64,000 bases of DNA from the NCBI GenBank assembly GCA_012932295.1, contig JAAONU010000014.1, forward strand, positions 33,077,977 through 33,141,976, read 5' to 3'. Of the stretch, positions 47,288-59,130 are shown piece by piece; position 1 is the stretch's first letter; each line of letters begins with the position of its first letter. This stretch comes from Cyclina sinensis. Its lineage: Eukaryota; Mollusca; Bivalvia; Venerida; Veneridae. Both the position numbers and the translations under genes were made by a program. The notes under the pieces were generated by a model. It worked only from the letters and a program-made list of their open reading frames with translations, was not told the DNA's origin and did no database searches.

Positions 47288-48944
47288 AACAAGAGGGCCA
47301 TGATGGCCCTGGATCGCTCACCTGAGTACTTAGGTTTGCTGTTAAGCAGTATTTCATTTTTAATTGAAAATATGTAAGTGCCTACAAACCAAATATGTAA
47401 AATATCAGTCAATAAATAAAGGCTCTATGACAGAAAGTAGAAATATCTATTATAAGCTATGGTGACCTTGACCTTGACCCAGTGACCTCAAACCCTACCC
47501 ATGGGTAGAGGTCCATGCAAGGAACCTCTATACTGAATATCAAAGATATTGGTCTATAAATGAAGGCTCTATGAGGTACAGTAGATAAATCTATTTTTAG
47601 CCTCCGTGACCTTTAACCTAATCCAATAATTTGAAAAAGCTTGATAAAGCTTGCTTCATGCCAAATTTTAAAATTCTAGGTCTTGTGGTTTCAGACAAGA
47701 AGATTTTTAAAGATTTTCTTCTATATTGTTATTTAAAACTTGTGACCCCTCGGGCGGGGCCAATAGTGACCCTAGGGAAATTTTTCTAATAAACTTGGTA
47801 GAGGTCCACTAGACAATGCTACACACCAAATATCTAAGCTCTATAACTTACGGTTTCTGACAAGAAGATTTTTTTAGATTTTCTTATATAACTCTATGTA
47901 AAACTAGTGGCCCCTGGGGCGTGGCCATTTTTGACTCAGAGGCCAGGATTTGAACAAACTTGGTAGAGGTCCACTAGACAATGCTACACACCAAATATCT
48001 AAGCTCTATAACTTACGGTTTCTGATAAGAAGATTTTTTAAAGATTTTCCAATATAACTCTATGTAAAACAAGTGACCCCCGGAGCGGGGCCATTTTTTA
48101 CCCAGAGGCCAGGATTTGAACAAACTTGGTAGAGGTCCACTAGACAATGCTACATACCAAATATCTTTACTGTAGGCCTTCTTGTTTCTGACAAGAAGAT
48201 TTTTTAGTTTTTCCTATATAACTCTATGTAAAACTAGTGGCCCCTGTGGCGGGGCCATTTTTGACCCAGAGGACAGGATTTGAACAAACTTGGTAGAGGT
48301 CCACTAGACAATGCTACACACCAAATATCTAAGCTCTATAACTTACGGTTTCTGACAAGAAGATTTTCCTATATAACTCTATGTAAAACAAGAGACCCCC
48401 GGGGCGGGGCCATTTTTGACCCAGAGACCATGATTTGAACAAACTTGGTAGAGGTCCACTAGACAATGCTACATACCAAATATCTTAACTATAGGCCTTG
48501 TGGTTTCTGACAAGAAGATTTTCAAGTTTTCCTTATATAACTCTATGTAAAATCAACTGACCCCTGGGGTGGGGTCAGTTTTGTCCCCAGGGACATAATT
48601 TGAACAAATTTGGTAGAGGTCCACTAGATAATGCTTCATACCAAATATCAAAGCTCCAGGCCTTGTGGTTTCGGAGAAGAAGATTTTTAAAGATCCAACT
48701 TATAAAATCTATTTTTAGCTCCAGTGAACCAGAAATGCAATGGACCAGAACCATTTGAACAATCTTGGTAGAGCTTCATGCAAGGAACATCCCAGGCAAG
48801 TTTCATTAAATTTTCCCCCTTTGGTTTCAGAGGAGATGTCGTTTGAATGAAAAGTTGACGACGGACGGACGGACTGACGGACGACGGACAAAGACCGATC
48901 AGAAAAGCTCACCCTGAGCACTTTGTGCTCAGGTGAGCTAAAAA
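47288..48944 (+). mobile_element. HINE-like element, family A, most complete copy
   Basis: The 5' end is AACAAGAGGGCCATGATGGC, where GGGCCAT/ATGGCCC form a hairpin, then the arm CGCTCACCTGAG. The 5' body is shared with 7071 and 34107. Core array (~47640-48660): six to seven ~160-bp units with AACTCTATGTAAAAC, GGGGCCATTTTTGACCCAGA and GGTCCACTAGACAATGCTAC. The GACGGACGGACGGACTGACG tract precedes the 3' hairpin GCTCACCCTGAGCAC-TTT-GTGCTCAGGTGAGC, then TAAAAA. Insertion into a minisatellite fixes both ends. It is non-coding. Confidence 0.9.
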
Positions 48945-48985
48945 AACAAGCTACACTTGCCCCATACACATTAAGACAGGTTAGG
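48945..48985 (+). repeat. ~30-bp minisatellite, right part
   Basis: AACAAGCTACACTTGCCCCA then TACACATTAAGACAGGTTA continues the array interrupted at 47287. Confidence 0.85.
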
Positions 48986-49149
48986 TATTTGAATACTGCA
49001 CAGGCATCAAACAGATTGATTTAAGTTTGTTTTCTCAAAAGGACAAACCAGAAAACTTACAACTTAATCATGTTACAGGATTTATCAACATCACAATGTC
49101 ACTAACAGCAATTCTTTCAACAAAATATACACTGATTTATACTTATTGA

Positions 49150-49686
49150 AATTAGAGCGGCCATAGGACACGGATGCCCCCACATTCTGCTGTATTGTCA
49201 CAAAAAATCCAGTACAATTACAGGTGCATATAAACAATGTCCTTAAATTAAGGAGTCTAAAAATGCTACTTTTTGGTTAATCAGGGTGCATAACTATGTT
49301 GATCTCCAATAAATTTGCATCAAAATACCTAGGTGCGTAATTTTACATGCTGACAACTTTCTTAGTTCCATAGCTCTAGCAGGTAAACGTTTGGAGTTAC
49401 ACGTGACATAAGTCTAAAAATGCTTTCTTTTGCTTTATGTGTGGGCATAACTCTGCCGAACTCCAATTTTTTGCATCAAAATACCCAGGTGATTAAATCA
49501 AAATGCCGACAACTATTCTTAGAAAGTTTCATGGCTCTAGCAGTTACACGTTTGAAGTTACATTAAACACATACTGGTCTACATACAGATAGCGCGACAG
49601 CCAGACAGTGGGACAGCCTGACATCTTGACAAGGGCAAATCTATATTTCCTCCCCCACACACCCAAAGTGGTGGGGGCATAAAAAA
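49150..49686 (+). mobile_element. HINE-like element, family D
   Basis: Starts AATTAGAGCGGCCATAGGAC then the arm GGATGCCCCCAC. Two core-like blocks of about 175 bp (GCATAACT.TG..GA.CTCCAA, TTGCATCAAAATACC.AGGTG, CATGGCTCTAGCAGTTACAC) follow. A degenerate GACAGCCAGACAGTGGGACA tract comes next. The 3' hairpin pairs CCCCCAC with GTGGGGG and ends CATAAAAAA. It is non-coding. Confidence 0.75.
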
Positions 49687-49730
49687 CCCTTCTTCCAACT
49701 GAAAAACAAAAAATATGGGTAAACTGTCCT

Positions 49731-49981
49731 GACTTCCCGAAAGTTCAAAAAGTGTCAGACATTTGGTCTGACAAGCTCTGAAAATCTGTCAGACCAAAAC
49801 AAAATGTCGGACCGAATGAAATTTACAACAAAAACAAACTAAACATGTAACATGACGCCATTTTGAAAACACAAGGCTTGGGATAAATGCCAGGCAGTCG
49901 GACCAATCCAGACTGAAAAAATGTCGCACCAAGTGAAAATTTATCGGATATGTCCGTTGGACTGATGTATTTCGGGAAGTC
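49731..49981 (+). mobile_element. 251-bp TIR element (GACTTCCCGAAA ends)
   Basis: GACTTCCCGAAA at 49731-49742 and its exact reverse complement at 49970-49981. Inner text repeats GTCAGAC/GTCTGAC and GTCGGACC words. It is a small MITE without coding sequence. No clear target duplication. Confidence 0.7.
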
Positions 49982-49984
49982 TGC

Positions 49985-51020
49985 TGTCAAGCTGAACATT
50001 ACAACTTGATTGTACTGAATGGTGTCCTTTTTTTTCAGAAAAGTCTAGTTTCTATCTGAAATAATTGAAAATGACAATGACTTTCTTTTACATGTTTTTC
50101 AAACATCAAAAATGTTTTATACTAATCATCATTTAAACTAAAATACTTATATAAGCTGGCAATCACGATAGCTGGAAATTTTAAAAGACATTTTAAAATT
50201 TTTAGAATGAACATCAACAGAAATTTATTTTGCCCACATTATGAAGCCATCTATTTAATTTGAGATCTTGTAAAAAGAAAAAAGAAGAAAAAAAAAATCA
50301 GTTAATTTCAAAAAGCAGTGAACGAAATGTTTTCCAGTGTCATCGTTACTAGGGTTCATTCATTAAAACTCTTGAGTAACTTCATTCACAATATATACTT
50401 TATCAACGGAATTCCTCACTTTCCAAATATCACAATCCCTAAATCAAACGCTATAAAACAGGCTTTTAAATCAGTTATCAAAGGTTGAGCGATTTAAATC
50501 TTTATCTTTGCTATGTCTATGAGAAAAGTATATGAAACATGCTTAACTTGCGTTTTATCTAGCAACCAAGGAACGACTGTAAGTAAAAAAGATCTGTAAA
50601 TAAATCATCAATCCCGTTGAAATCCATCGAACAAAGACCGATCCTGGGAAAATGTCGGTACAGTTGATATTTTTTTCAATTAATCATGTTCTGCTTTATA
50701 AATAACTTCAACATATATTTAATAACATATTACATGTTAAAATTTTCAATACAATCGAAATTTCTATATGGCTTATTTCTGCAAAATTTTAATAGAACAC
50801 AATTATCACAAAGTGTTTCTGCAAATGGAACAGATATCACAAAGAGAATTTTTATGACTTATTTCAACAAACTTTGGAATAAGGACTCAAAATATATAAT
50901 CACAATCTAATGGGATTTCTTTCTACCACTGTCATCTTACTTAGGATTGAACTTACCAAACTAATTCTTATCAAGCTTAAAATCTCTGCAATGTTAGTAT
51001 ATTCTTGAAAAATAAAATTG
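49985..51020. other. Non-coding intronic stretch, nothing recognised
   Basis: AT-rich; short frames only. Confidence 0.4.
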
Positions 51021-52900
51021 ATTTTGGCAAAGAAAGACAATTTCCCTGCAAAGGCAGATGACATGTCAAGGACAAAAGCTCTTGTAAGAAAATGTAACTC
51101 TTGATATTATAGTGCAAATGCAGAATGGCTCTTGCATAGGCATCTATATCTAGACAATCCTTGCAAAGGCAGACAATTCACTGAGTGCAAATGGCTACTG
51201 CAAAAACAGAAAACTAGCTCATACACAGAAAGATGACTTGTACGGGCAGATAAATGTAACGAGCTGATAGCTCTTGCAAAAGCAAACAACTCCTGTAAAT
51301 GTAGATTTCTCTTCTTTTGGCAGATGACTAGCACAGCAGTGACTGGTGTCTCTTACAAAGGCAGACATCTGTGAAGGCAAATGACTCTTGTAAATGCAGA
51401 CAACTCTGCTAAGGTACAGATGGCCACTGAAAACGCATACAATGTCAGTTATGGTAGATAATCCTTTCTGATATCTCTTGTGATGTCAACTCTCCTGCAG
51501 AAGTACACAACTGTTAGTGCAAATGACACTTACAAAATCTGCAAATTCCTGTGAGTGCAGATGACTTTTCCAAAGGCAGACAATTCTAGTCACAGCCAAC
51601 GGCAGACCACTCCTTTGATTTCAGATAACTTTTGCAAAGGCAGAAAGCTCTAATATAGGCTAGTTCTTGCAAAAGCAGACAACCTTTATGAGTTCAAAAA
51701 ATTTGTAAAGGCTGACAAACCAAGCAAGGGCTGATAGCTCTTGCAAAGGCAGACCTCTTCTGAAAATACAGTTTTCTCTTGTAAACGTAGACAAATCCAT
51801 GAGTGGAGATGACTCTTGCAAATGAAAACTGCAAAAGCTTCTGCCTCAGGCAAAGGCCAACAACTGTGAAGGCTCATGACCCTTGCTAAAGCAGACAAAA
51901 GATAGGGCTGTTAGTTATTGCAAAGACAGACAACTCCTAAGATTTCATCTTTTTTGTAAAGGCACGTTACTCTGACTGATAGCATTTGTAAAGTAAAAAA
52001 TACTCCTGGAAGTTCAGATGACTCTTGCAAGGCAGACAAATCCTAAAATTTTGTCAAAGGCTGAAAGTTCTAGCAAAGACAAACAACTCCTGTAAGTGCA
52101 GATTTCTCTTGTATAAGCAGACAACTTAGTGACTGCTGATAGTTTAAACTTGTTTATTTTACATCTATTGAGAAGCAAGTGCTAGCAACTTATTTTAATC
52201 CCTCTCGATTACTGCTTCCTGGGTTTAAACCAGTACTCACGCCGAAAGTGAGGAATGCAGAAAGTCACTGTAGACTCTCACCTCTGGTGAGATTCGAACC
52301 AGTGACCTCCAGATCAGGAGTTCAGCGCTCTAACCCCTTAACCACTGCTCCTAGTTGCAGATAACTAGCATAATTATGAAGACAATTTCAGCGAAGGCTG
52401 ATGTTTCTTACAAAGGAAGACATCTATAAAGGCAGATTACTCTCGTAAAGGCAGATGACTCCTGTTTAGAAAGACAACTCCAGTAAGGTACAGGAACCTC
52501 TTGGAAAGGCAGACTCTTTCAAAATCAACCAATTCCTGTCAAAACAGAGAAGACAACTCTAAGCTCTTGCAAAAGCAGGCAACTCTAGTGATTGCAGAAT
52601 TCTCTTGTAAGGGTAGTCAGTCAAGCTTTTTAGGCTGATGGCTCTTGAAAGGAAGAGAACTCTTCTGCAAACAGATGGCTCTTGCAAGCCCAGACATTTC
52701 ATCTGAATTGACATGACTTGTAATGGCAGACAACTCATGTGAGTACAGAAAATTTGTAAATGGTGACGGCTGATGGTGCATATGAAGCTGAACAATTTTT
52801 GTAAGAACAAAATACTCTTGTCAGACAGATACTTCCATATTAAATAAACATCTTGCAGGAGGAAATAACTCAAGCAACATTTTGCACTACACAATATGAA
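51020..52900 (+). repeat. Degenerate minisatellite of CTCTTGCAAAGGCAGACAAC-type units
   Basis: Words of the type CTCTTGCAAAGGCAGA, CAACTCCTGTAAGTGCAGAT and GATGACTCTTGTAAA recur dozens of times at irregular 25-60 bp spacing. Minus-strand frames with repeated CKSHLHS/CLPLQ-like words are shadows of this. A SINE interrupts it at 52144-52354. Confidence 0.85.
52144..52354 (-). mobile_element. tRNA-headed SINE, well preserved, minus strand
   Basis: The head on the minus strand is GGAGCAGTGGTTAAGGGGTT then AGAGCGCTGAACTCCTGATC (A-box region), followed by GGTCACTGGTTCGAATCTCA (a near-consensus B-box GGTTCGAATC). The body has GTGAGTACTGGTTTAAACCC. The tail reaches CAAGTTTAAACT at the low-coordinate side. 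Related to 43345-43540. No poly-A was recognised. Confidence 0.85.
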
Positions 52901-53785
52901 TACAAGTTGTCAATTATCTTTCCAAAGACAGAATTTTGTGCCTAAGTTATTGCTTTTTTTCTCATTCAACTCACAAGGTTTTTAAGGTGTTTACCTAAAT
53001 TGAGGTCAACAGGTTTTCCATTTTTTTATAGTCCATATTTAGAGTCTGTATAAGAAGATAATTTTTTGTCTGATAAAAGGATATATACTTAAATGCTGAC
53101 ATCTGAAATCCATTTTTAAATATTTAACGAGCATGCTAATGCATGCGAACATGCAGATTATGCCTAGGGAGGTTACATAACTATTTCAACTTCATTCAAG
53201 ATATATGTAATAGGTTTTTCATTCACAAGATCTAACCTCCTATCTTCCTTTATCACTATTGATAAACCTCCAAATTTTGATGTACTTTCACTTTAAAAAA
53301 AAAAAAAACTGGCAGCAGTTCAAACATCATGGCTTAAAGGGACATTTTCAAGTTAGCAAAGTTAAGATAAAAAGCCTCAGTGACTTTGAATAATTGTAAA
53401 CTTAACTGTTTTCTGAAAAATGTGGCAACTTTAGGGGTAAATGTTCACTTTTTCAGGGTGAAGTTAAGATTTGCTTTTCAAAGGGCTGTAGAGATTTAAT
53501 GACACTTTTTCTTTCTTCACTTTTTTCTTTCTCTCTTTTTAATATTAGTTTTTGTACAAACAGATTGAGCTACATCATATGGAGGTCATGAGAGAAGGTT
53601 AATTCAACTGAGGAAAGAAATGAAGGTACAGGTAAGTAAGGGTCTCAGATTAAATAAGAACTCACATGGTCATTTACTCGGAAATTTGCACCCTCAAATA
53701 TTTAAATGGTAAAACACACTATGTCTGTGCTAAATATAACATATAATCTGATCACCTAAAGTTTATGCTGCACTTCATTATATTA
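52900..53785. other. Non-coding intronic stretch
   Basis: One plus-strand exon-like block (~53563-53632) has a strong CAG|GTAAGT donor but stops in all three frames, so it is not called coding. Confidence 0.4.
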
Positions 53786-53789
53786 TATG

Positions 53790-53922
53790 TTATTTGGGTT
53801 TTTGAGTGATATATGTGGATATATTACCTGCCAAGATTTTATATCACCCGAGCCGTTAGGCGAGGGTGATATTTATCTTGGCAGGTAATATATCCACATA
53901 TATCACCCAAAAACCCAAATAA
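53790..53922 (+). repeat. 133-bp hairpin with ~58-bp arms
   Basis: TTATTTGGGTTTTTGAGTGA ... ACCTGCCAAGAT ... ATCACCC pairs with GGGTGAT ... ATCTTGGCAGGT ... AAAACCCAAATAA around a short GC-rich loop (GAGCCGTTAGGCG). Mismatches are few. It may be the foldback end of a larger element running to about 54598. Confidence 0.9.
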
Positions 53923-53930
53923 TAATTTAA

Positions 53931-54598
53931 TTACCCTTCCCCTGCCGAGTAAGACAATTTAAAAAAATCATTGCTGTTTCAAATGAAACGTCGAAATAAG
54001 ATTCCCTTTAGGGTACCCCTTCACCGCAAAATGACATCACAGGATAATTTGTGCTGGCGAAATGCGGTATTTTCCCAGAAGTGATAATTATGTTTTTTGA
54101 AAATTGATTTTATATCTTTAATGAAAGCCATAAATTTGGGTTAATATATCCGCGCATTCATTACAGATTATTTTCTTTCTTTTTTTTTATTTTTATTTCA
54201 ATAGTTCGTCTGTAGATCTACATGAAGTTTTTGCTTTTGTACCTAACGAATGTAAACAAGAGAAAAGGAGTAGTCTGTTGAAGACACTTTTTTGTTATTA
54301 ATATCAAAGTTTGGCGAGGTCATATTTGTTTCAAATACTGATGAGAATATTTATCACTACTCAATTTTGGTAAATATATTTTTTTTGACAATTAAAAAGT
54401 GTTTGTATATCGGAATTTACACTTTACAAAATCGAACCGTATGCGCATCGTCACAACGCATGTTGTTTACAACGTTTACAACATGGGGTACCAAAAAGGG
54501 AAATTTAATGTGTATATTACCTGTCTGGCTCGGTTACATCAATTTCTTTCGGCGGATCAATAGCCAATCAAAAAGGAGAAAAAAATCTGGAAGGGTAA
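53931..54598 (+). mobile_element. Possible 668-bp element, TTACCCTTCC ends
   Basis: TTACCCTTCC at 53931 and GGAAGGGTAA at 54589-54598 are perfect 10-bp inverted repeats, with TAA directly outside both. A 3-bp TAA duplication suits PIF/Harbinger, but the 10-bp TIR is short and no transposase is visible. It adjoins the 53790-53922 hairpin, so the two may be one unit. Confidence 0.45.
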
Positions 54599-54775
54599 TA
54601 AAACTTTTTGCATATTTGTATTAAAAATCCCTGAATTTTGAGCACACATCCCCTGAAAATCTTGCCACTGTATATGAAACAGATTGCAAGCTTATTCTTA
54701 CCTAAGAAATAGAAGGACAAAATTGCTTACAATGTGCCTGTGTTGACCACAGATGTCAAGTAGAAATATATTATA

Positions 54776-56093
54776 CACTCGGACCCCGTTACTACGCGCC
54801 CCGTTACAACGCTAACCTCAGTATAACGCTCAAGGGTCATGGCTCCCAAAAAAAAAAATTAAAAAAAAACAAACTATTTTTCACCGACCATAATTATTTT
54901 AAATGCATTTCTTACGTGCTGTATCCATAACAATGCTTGTTTAATGTGTCAGCGAAGTACAATTAACTACGAAATTAGGACGCTCTAGGGCGGGAAAAGT
55001 GCGAAAGCATGCAAAGTCTGGTGTTAATCCGCTTCTTTATTCGTTGTGATCGATGATCAGTCAGGTGTCAAAATTTTATGAAAACCTCAAATTCGAAGCT
55101 CTGACGCGCAAACATCGATGAACTGAGTAACAAACACAAGCCGAAAATATGTTTAAAAACCTTGCGATTTCTCTTGAGCGGCACTCAGTTCGTTGTATCT
55201 CATTAAAATATTACAGGACTGCAAAGAACTTCAAAGCGCGGCACCATATCTTAAGTGCTGTATCCATAACAACGCTTGTTTAATATGTCAGCGAAGTACA
55301 ATTAACTACGTAATCAGGATGCTCTAGGGCGGGAAAAGTGTGAAAAGCATGCAAAGTCTGGCGTTAATCCGCTTCTTTGTTCGTTGTGATAGATGATCAG
55401 TCAGGTTTCAAACTGTTATGAAAACCTCAAATCCGAAGCTCTGACGCGCAAACATCGATGAACTGAGTAACAAACACAAGCCGAAAATCTGTTTTCTATC
55501 GAACGGTACAAAGTTCGTTGTATCTCACGAAGATATTACAGGATTGCAAAGAACTTCAAAGGCACCCTATCTAAAGTTCAGTCAGTAAGAAATCTATACA
55601 TGATGCCAGGATGGATGCGAGACACAAGTCAGTGCAGCGAAAGATGGCTGAATTCTTCAGCAGAGAAAACAGGAACGACGGGTAGATACATCAAAATAGG
55701 TACAATGAGTTACGTGCAGCGTTACACATTGTAACTTACCGATTTTCACAGTTTTACTTTCTTAACGCTTACGCCGCGGTTTTCCCGGGAATCGTGTATG
55801 TTTACATTTTTCTTATGGGATTTTATCTGTGTTTTTTGAAACAAAGCAGGTAATATTTTACCAAATAATAATTTTCTCTATACAAAATGTATCTTTAGTG
55901 GTTAACAAACAAATTTGGTTATGTTTGAACTTAAACATAATGATACAGTTACATGTTGGTGGGTGGGGTAATACTAGCAAATTCAACAGGTCAACTATAC
56001 GATCTCGGTAGGCGCGTTATATATCGGAACCCCGTTTATATCGCGGTGTGAAACCTTGGACCCCAACTAGAGCGCTATAACGGGGTCCCAGTG
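54776..56093 (+). mobile_element. 1.3 kb pogo/Tigger-like element with internal tandem duplication
   Basis: TA at 54774-54775 and 56094-56095 flank the ends CACTCGGACCCCGTTACTAC and (reverse complement) CACTGGGACCCCGTTATAGC. Inside is a ~339-bp direct duplication (54911-55249 and 55250-55576), including CGCTCTAGGGCGGGAAAAGT-like and ACATCGATGAACTGAGTAAC blocks. A short transposase-like tail is at 55575-55685. A second partial terminus, GGAACCCCGTTTATATCGCG, lies at about 56028. It is non-autonomous. The family assignment rests on TA, CACTxGGACCCCGTTA ends and the tail. Confidence 0.8.
55575..55685 (+). pseudogene. Transposase C-terminal remnant (pogo/Tigger/jerky type)
   Basis: Open for 36 codons to TAG at 55683, ending MDARHKSVQRKMAEFFSREN then a short tail. 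Tigger/jerky-type DDE proteins often end in a 'Q..i..FF' motif; here it is VQRKMAEFF. It is preceded by TAA, so it is a fragment without the catalytic domain. Confidence 0.45.
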
Positions 56094-56095
56094 TA

Positions 56096-58225
56096 CTGTA
56101 GTTTTTCTTTCATTTTTGTAAATAAAAAGTAGGTCAATCTACAATAAACAAAAGCCTATGCCAAAATTAAAGTATTCCAATTCAAGATTTTTAAGTAATA
56201 AAAAGGTAAAATTAACTTTGCACCAAATCTTCACCAAAATGTTTTGTTATATTTTTTTAGTTTCAGCATGTAAACTAGTGATTTAGAAAACCACCACAGT
56301 CACTTATTTCCACTGTTGACTCATACTTTTTTTCCAAGTCAAATTTGAACATAGTTAAAAAAAATCAATTTATAACAGAATTAAATTGCAACTGTCTCTT
56401 TAACCAGTTTTTCATTGCACAACATGATCTAAGTGTGTAGGTGGTGTCTCCCTTAGGATTCTTTCGCAATCACTTAAGAAAAACGTCCCTGACAAAATGT
56501 TTAAGCATATACTATCAAATAAAGTCATTATATGGTATGTACATACCAGTCTATTTTGAATACCACTTTTAAAATGAGTGTTCAATTCACTTTTAATGGA
56601 ATTTAAGTCAATTCAGCATTTTGATGAGTCAAGATTTGAAGGTAAGTGACAATTAAACTAAATAATAGGCGTAATTTTTACCTACATCGATCAATGATTA
56701 GAAATCAAATATGAAGTATACAAAAAAAGAAGAATTTAAATCATTTTTATGAATAACTAACTGATGAATGGGCATGACAGACTGAGAGGTATTTAAAAAT
56801 GGCTGCCATTTAAATCAGCTGATAAGAGGCCTTTTGAAGGGACATAAATTAAAATTTATTTAATTCTTTCATGAATAGAAGAAACTTCATTATGAATTAA
56901 ACAAATATACATTCTACTGAATACATATGTCTGAAAAAAGTAATATGTAACCTTGAAACAATGATGCATCTCTGTGTACCTTAGGATTTATAACAAATAC
57001 AGTAAAACCCTGAGGATAAGCATTTTGTATAACTGTTTCACACCTTAATTCTGATGATATAAGACCCAGACTTCTGAATAAAACTATTTACAAATGCATT
57101 GTACAATTTTACTTTTAAAGCAGGAGTTTTTCTCCCCCTCTTATCACAGATGTGGACAACAACTTGTTTCATTAACACTCACAATGACCATGAATTGTGC
57201 TCAAGTGAGCTAAAAACAATTCTTTTAAAATGACAAATGGGTTGTGGACCACCATTAAAAGTACTGTGCCCACTGCTTGTCAAGACCATTAATATGCCAA
57301 GTTTTAATACACATGACAGTCAATCATGTATAGTAAAACTAACAAAAGATTTGTACACGACGCATTTGTACAGAACCCTGAGATTTTGCCGCTAATGACA
57401 TCATTTTTGACTTACAAAAACTACAGATTTCAAAAAGCATCTGTACATGGTAGACAATTTTCCCTGTCTTAACATTGTGACAGTTCTCTTGAACAATTTG
57501 ACAAAACGCATTATTACAGGTAATAAAATGACAAGAAAAGAGTGACATTTATTGTTAAATTTTGTACCAGTAATCTTTATTTTGTCACATATAGTTTTAT
57601 AGAAAAACAAACGAAATAAAAATTAACTGAAGTTATCTCACTTAGTAGTGATTACAGAGAATTAAGACTGCATTTCAGGCATTGTGAATGAAAGTAAATA
57701 TATTAAACGTATATACTCTGACTATAATAAGCGATTTAGTTAAAGATATATGAAATAAGAAAACGGTTAAAAAAATTGGTTTACCATTCAGTTACAAAAA
57801 GAGATAATAGTTTAGCAGATTTGGTATAAAAATATTAGTCTTACAGAAAATATTAATGGTACAGAGTAAGTTAATTAGTTAAATATGTGAATTGGTATTT
57901 TCAGAAATTTAAAACTTGATCCATGATTTAGCACAAAAATAATACTTTTTCAGGAAGGCCTTAGCATCATATGATCTTAAACATAAAAGTAAAAACTGGC
58001 GTCACACGAACATCTTGTGAAAATATAATAGTCATCATTATACAGCTTATAGAATCTACTGCCTGTAACTTTTGTAATTTCATTTTGTAAGATTTTTAAA
58101 AATAAAGATTTGCAGATCTTTAGTAAGTTAGCCATATAAGTCTGTGAAGAAGTAAATCTTTATTTTACAAAATCTCTAGTTGACACTTATTACTTGATTT
58201 TCAATATAAAAAAAAGTTAAATTTT
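56096..58225. other. Non-coding intronic stretch
   Basis: At 57190-57217 a fragment of a family-A HINE 3' end is present (TTGTGCTCAAGTGAGCTAAA then AAC) without any body. Otherwise only short AT-rich frames. Confidence 0.5.
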
Positions 58226-58369
58226 GTGGGAATTCTTTGAGCAGAGCCTTCTGTACAGACTTTGGCTATCTCAGTTGTTAATTTTTGGCTTGCATTCTGG
58301 TTAGCTCTATATGATGTGGCTGATAACATACTTTCATAATCTAAATACTATATAATTGGTATAGAATTC

Positions 58370-59130
58370 AATAAGCTCAGTACTACATGGCTGGTGCACA
58401 CTTTCTAGAGCTCAAAACTTGGTGCAGACTTTCTAGAGCTCAAAACTGCTCAATTCTGAATGGTTGGTGCAGAATTTTTAGAGCTCAAAACTGCAATTCT
58501 GCATGGTTGATGCAGACTTTCTAGAGCTCAAAACTGCAATTCTGAATGGTTGGTGCAGACTTTTTAGAGCTCAAAACTTAATAGTTGGTGCAGGCTTTGA
58601 CAGCTTTGACAATAATTAACTGGTACATACTTTTATCAGCCTAATGGAATACAATGGGTTGAGACTTTGGTAAGCTCAACAGTACATACTGATATACATA
58701 CTTCATGAGCTCAAATCTAACTGACTGGTACAAGTTTGGCAGACTGGTACAGACTTTCATATGACCTAATATTTCATACCTGGTTCATACATTTTGTATG
58801 CTCTTAGCTAAATTATTGGTACAGATTTTTGTACGCTCAACACTACCTGTTAATTAATACAGACTTTTGGTATTTGCTCAACACTGTATGACTGGTAGAG
58901 GTTAGCTCAAAACTAAATAACTAGTACAGATGATAGCTGGCTCAATACTACATGATTAGTAGATTTTTTTGTGTTTAAAGTTCAATACAATATCACTGGT
59001 GCAGATTAGATAAGCTAAATACTTAATGGTTGATACAGACTAATAATTAGGGGAATCTTAACAAAGCTCAAACTAGGTAAATGAATTTCTGGTTTAATTT
59101 TAAGCTCAAAACAATGTGATAGGTACACAC
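58370..59130 (+). repeat. Degenerate minisatellite (TGGTGCAGACTTT..AGCTCAA units)
   Basis: GGTGCAGACTTTCTAGAGCT then CAAAACTGCAATTCTGAATG forms regular ~45-60-bp units at 58390-58580. These grow progressively more diverged (TGGTACAGACTTT, AGCTCAATACTA) to about 59130. Confidence 0.8.

Noticed and set aside
52244..52354. Functional tRNA gene on the minus strand
   Set aside because: The A- and B-boxes are good, but there is no matching acceptor stem and a SINE body follows.
51107..52894. Several 60-111 codon minus frames with C/K/L-rich repeats
   Set aside because: Shadow frames of the degenerate GCAAAGGCAGA minisatellite.
53563..53632. Plus-strand block with acceptor and a CAG|GTAAGT donor
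   Set aside because: Stops occur in all three frames and no partner exon is visible.
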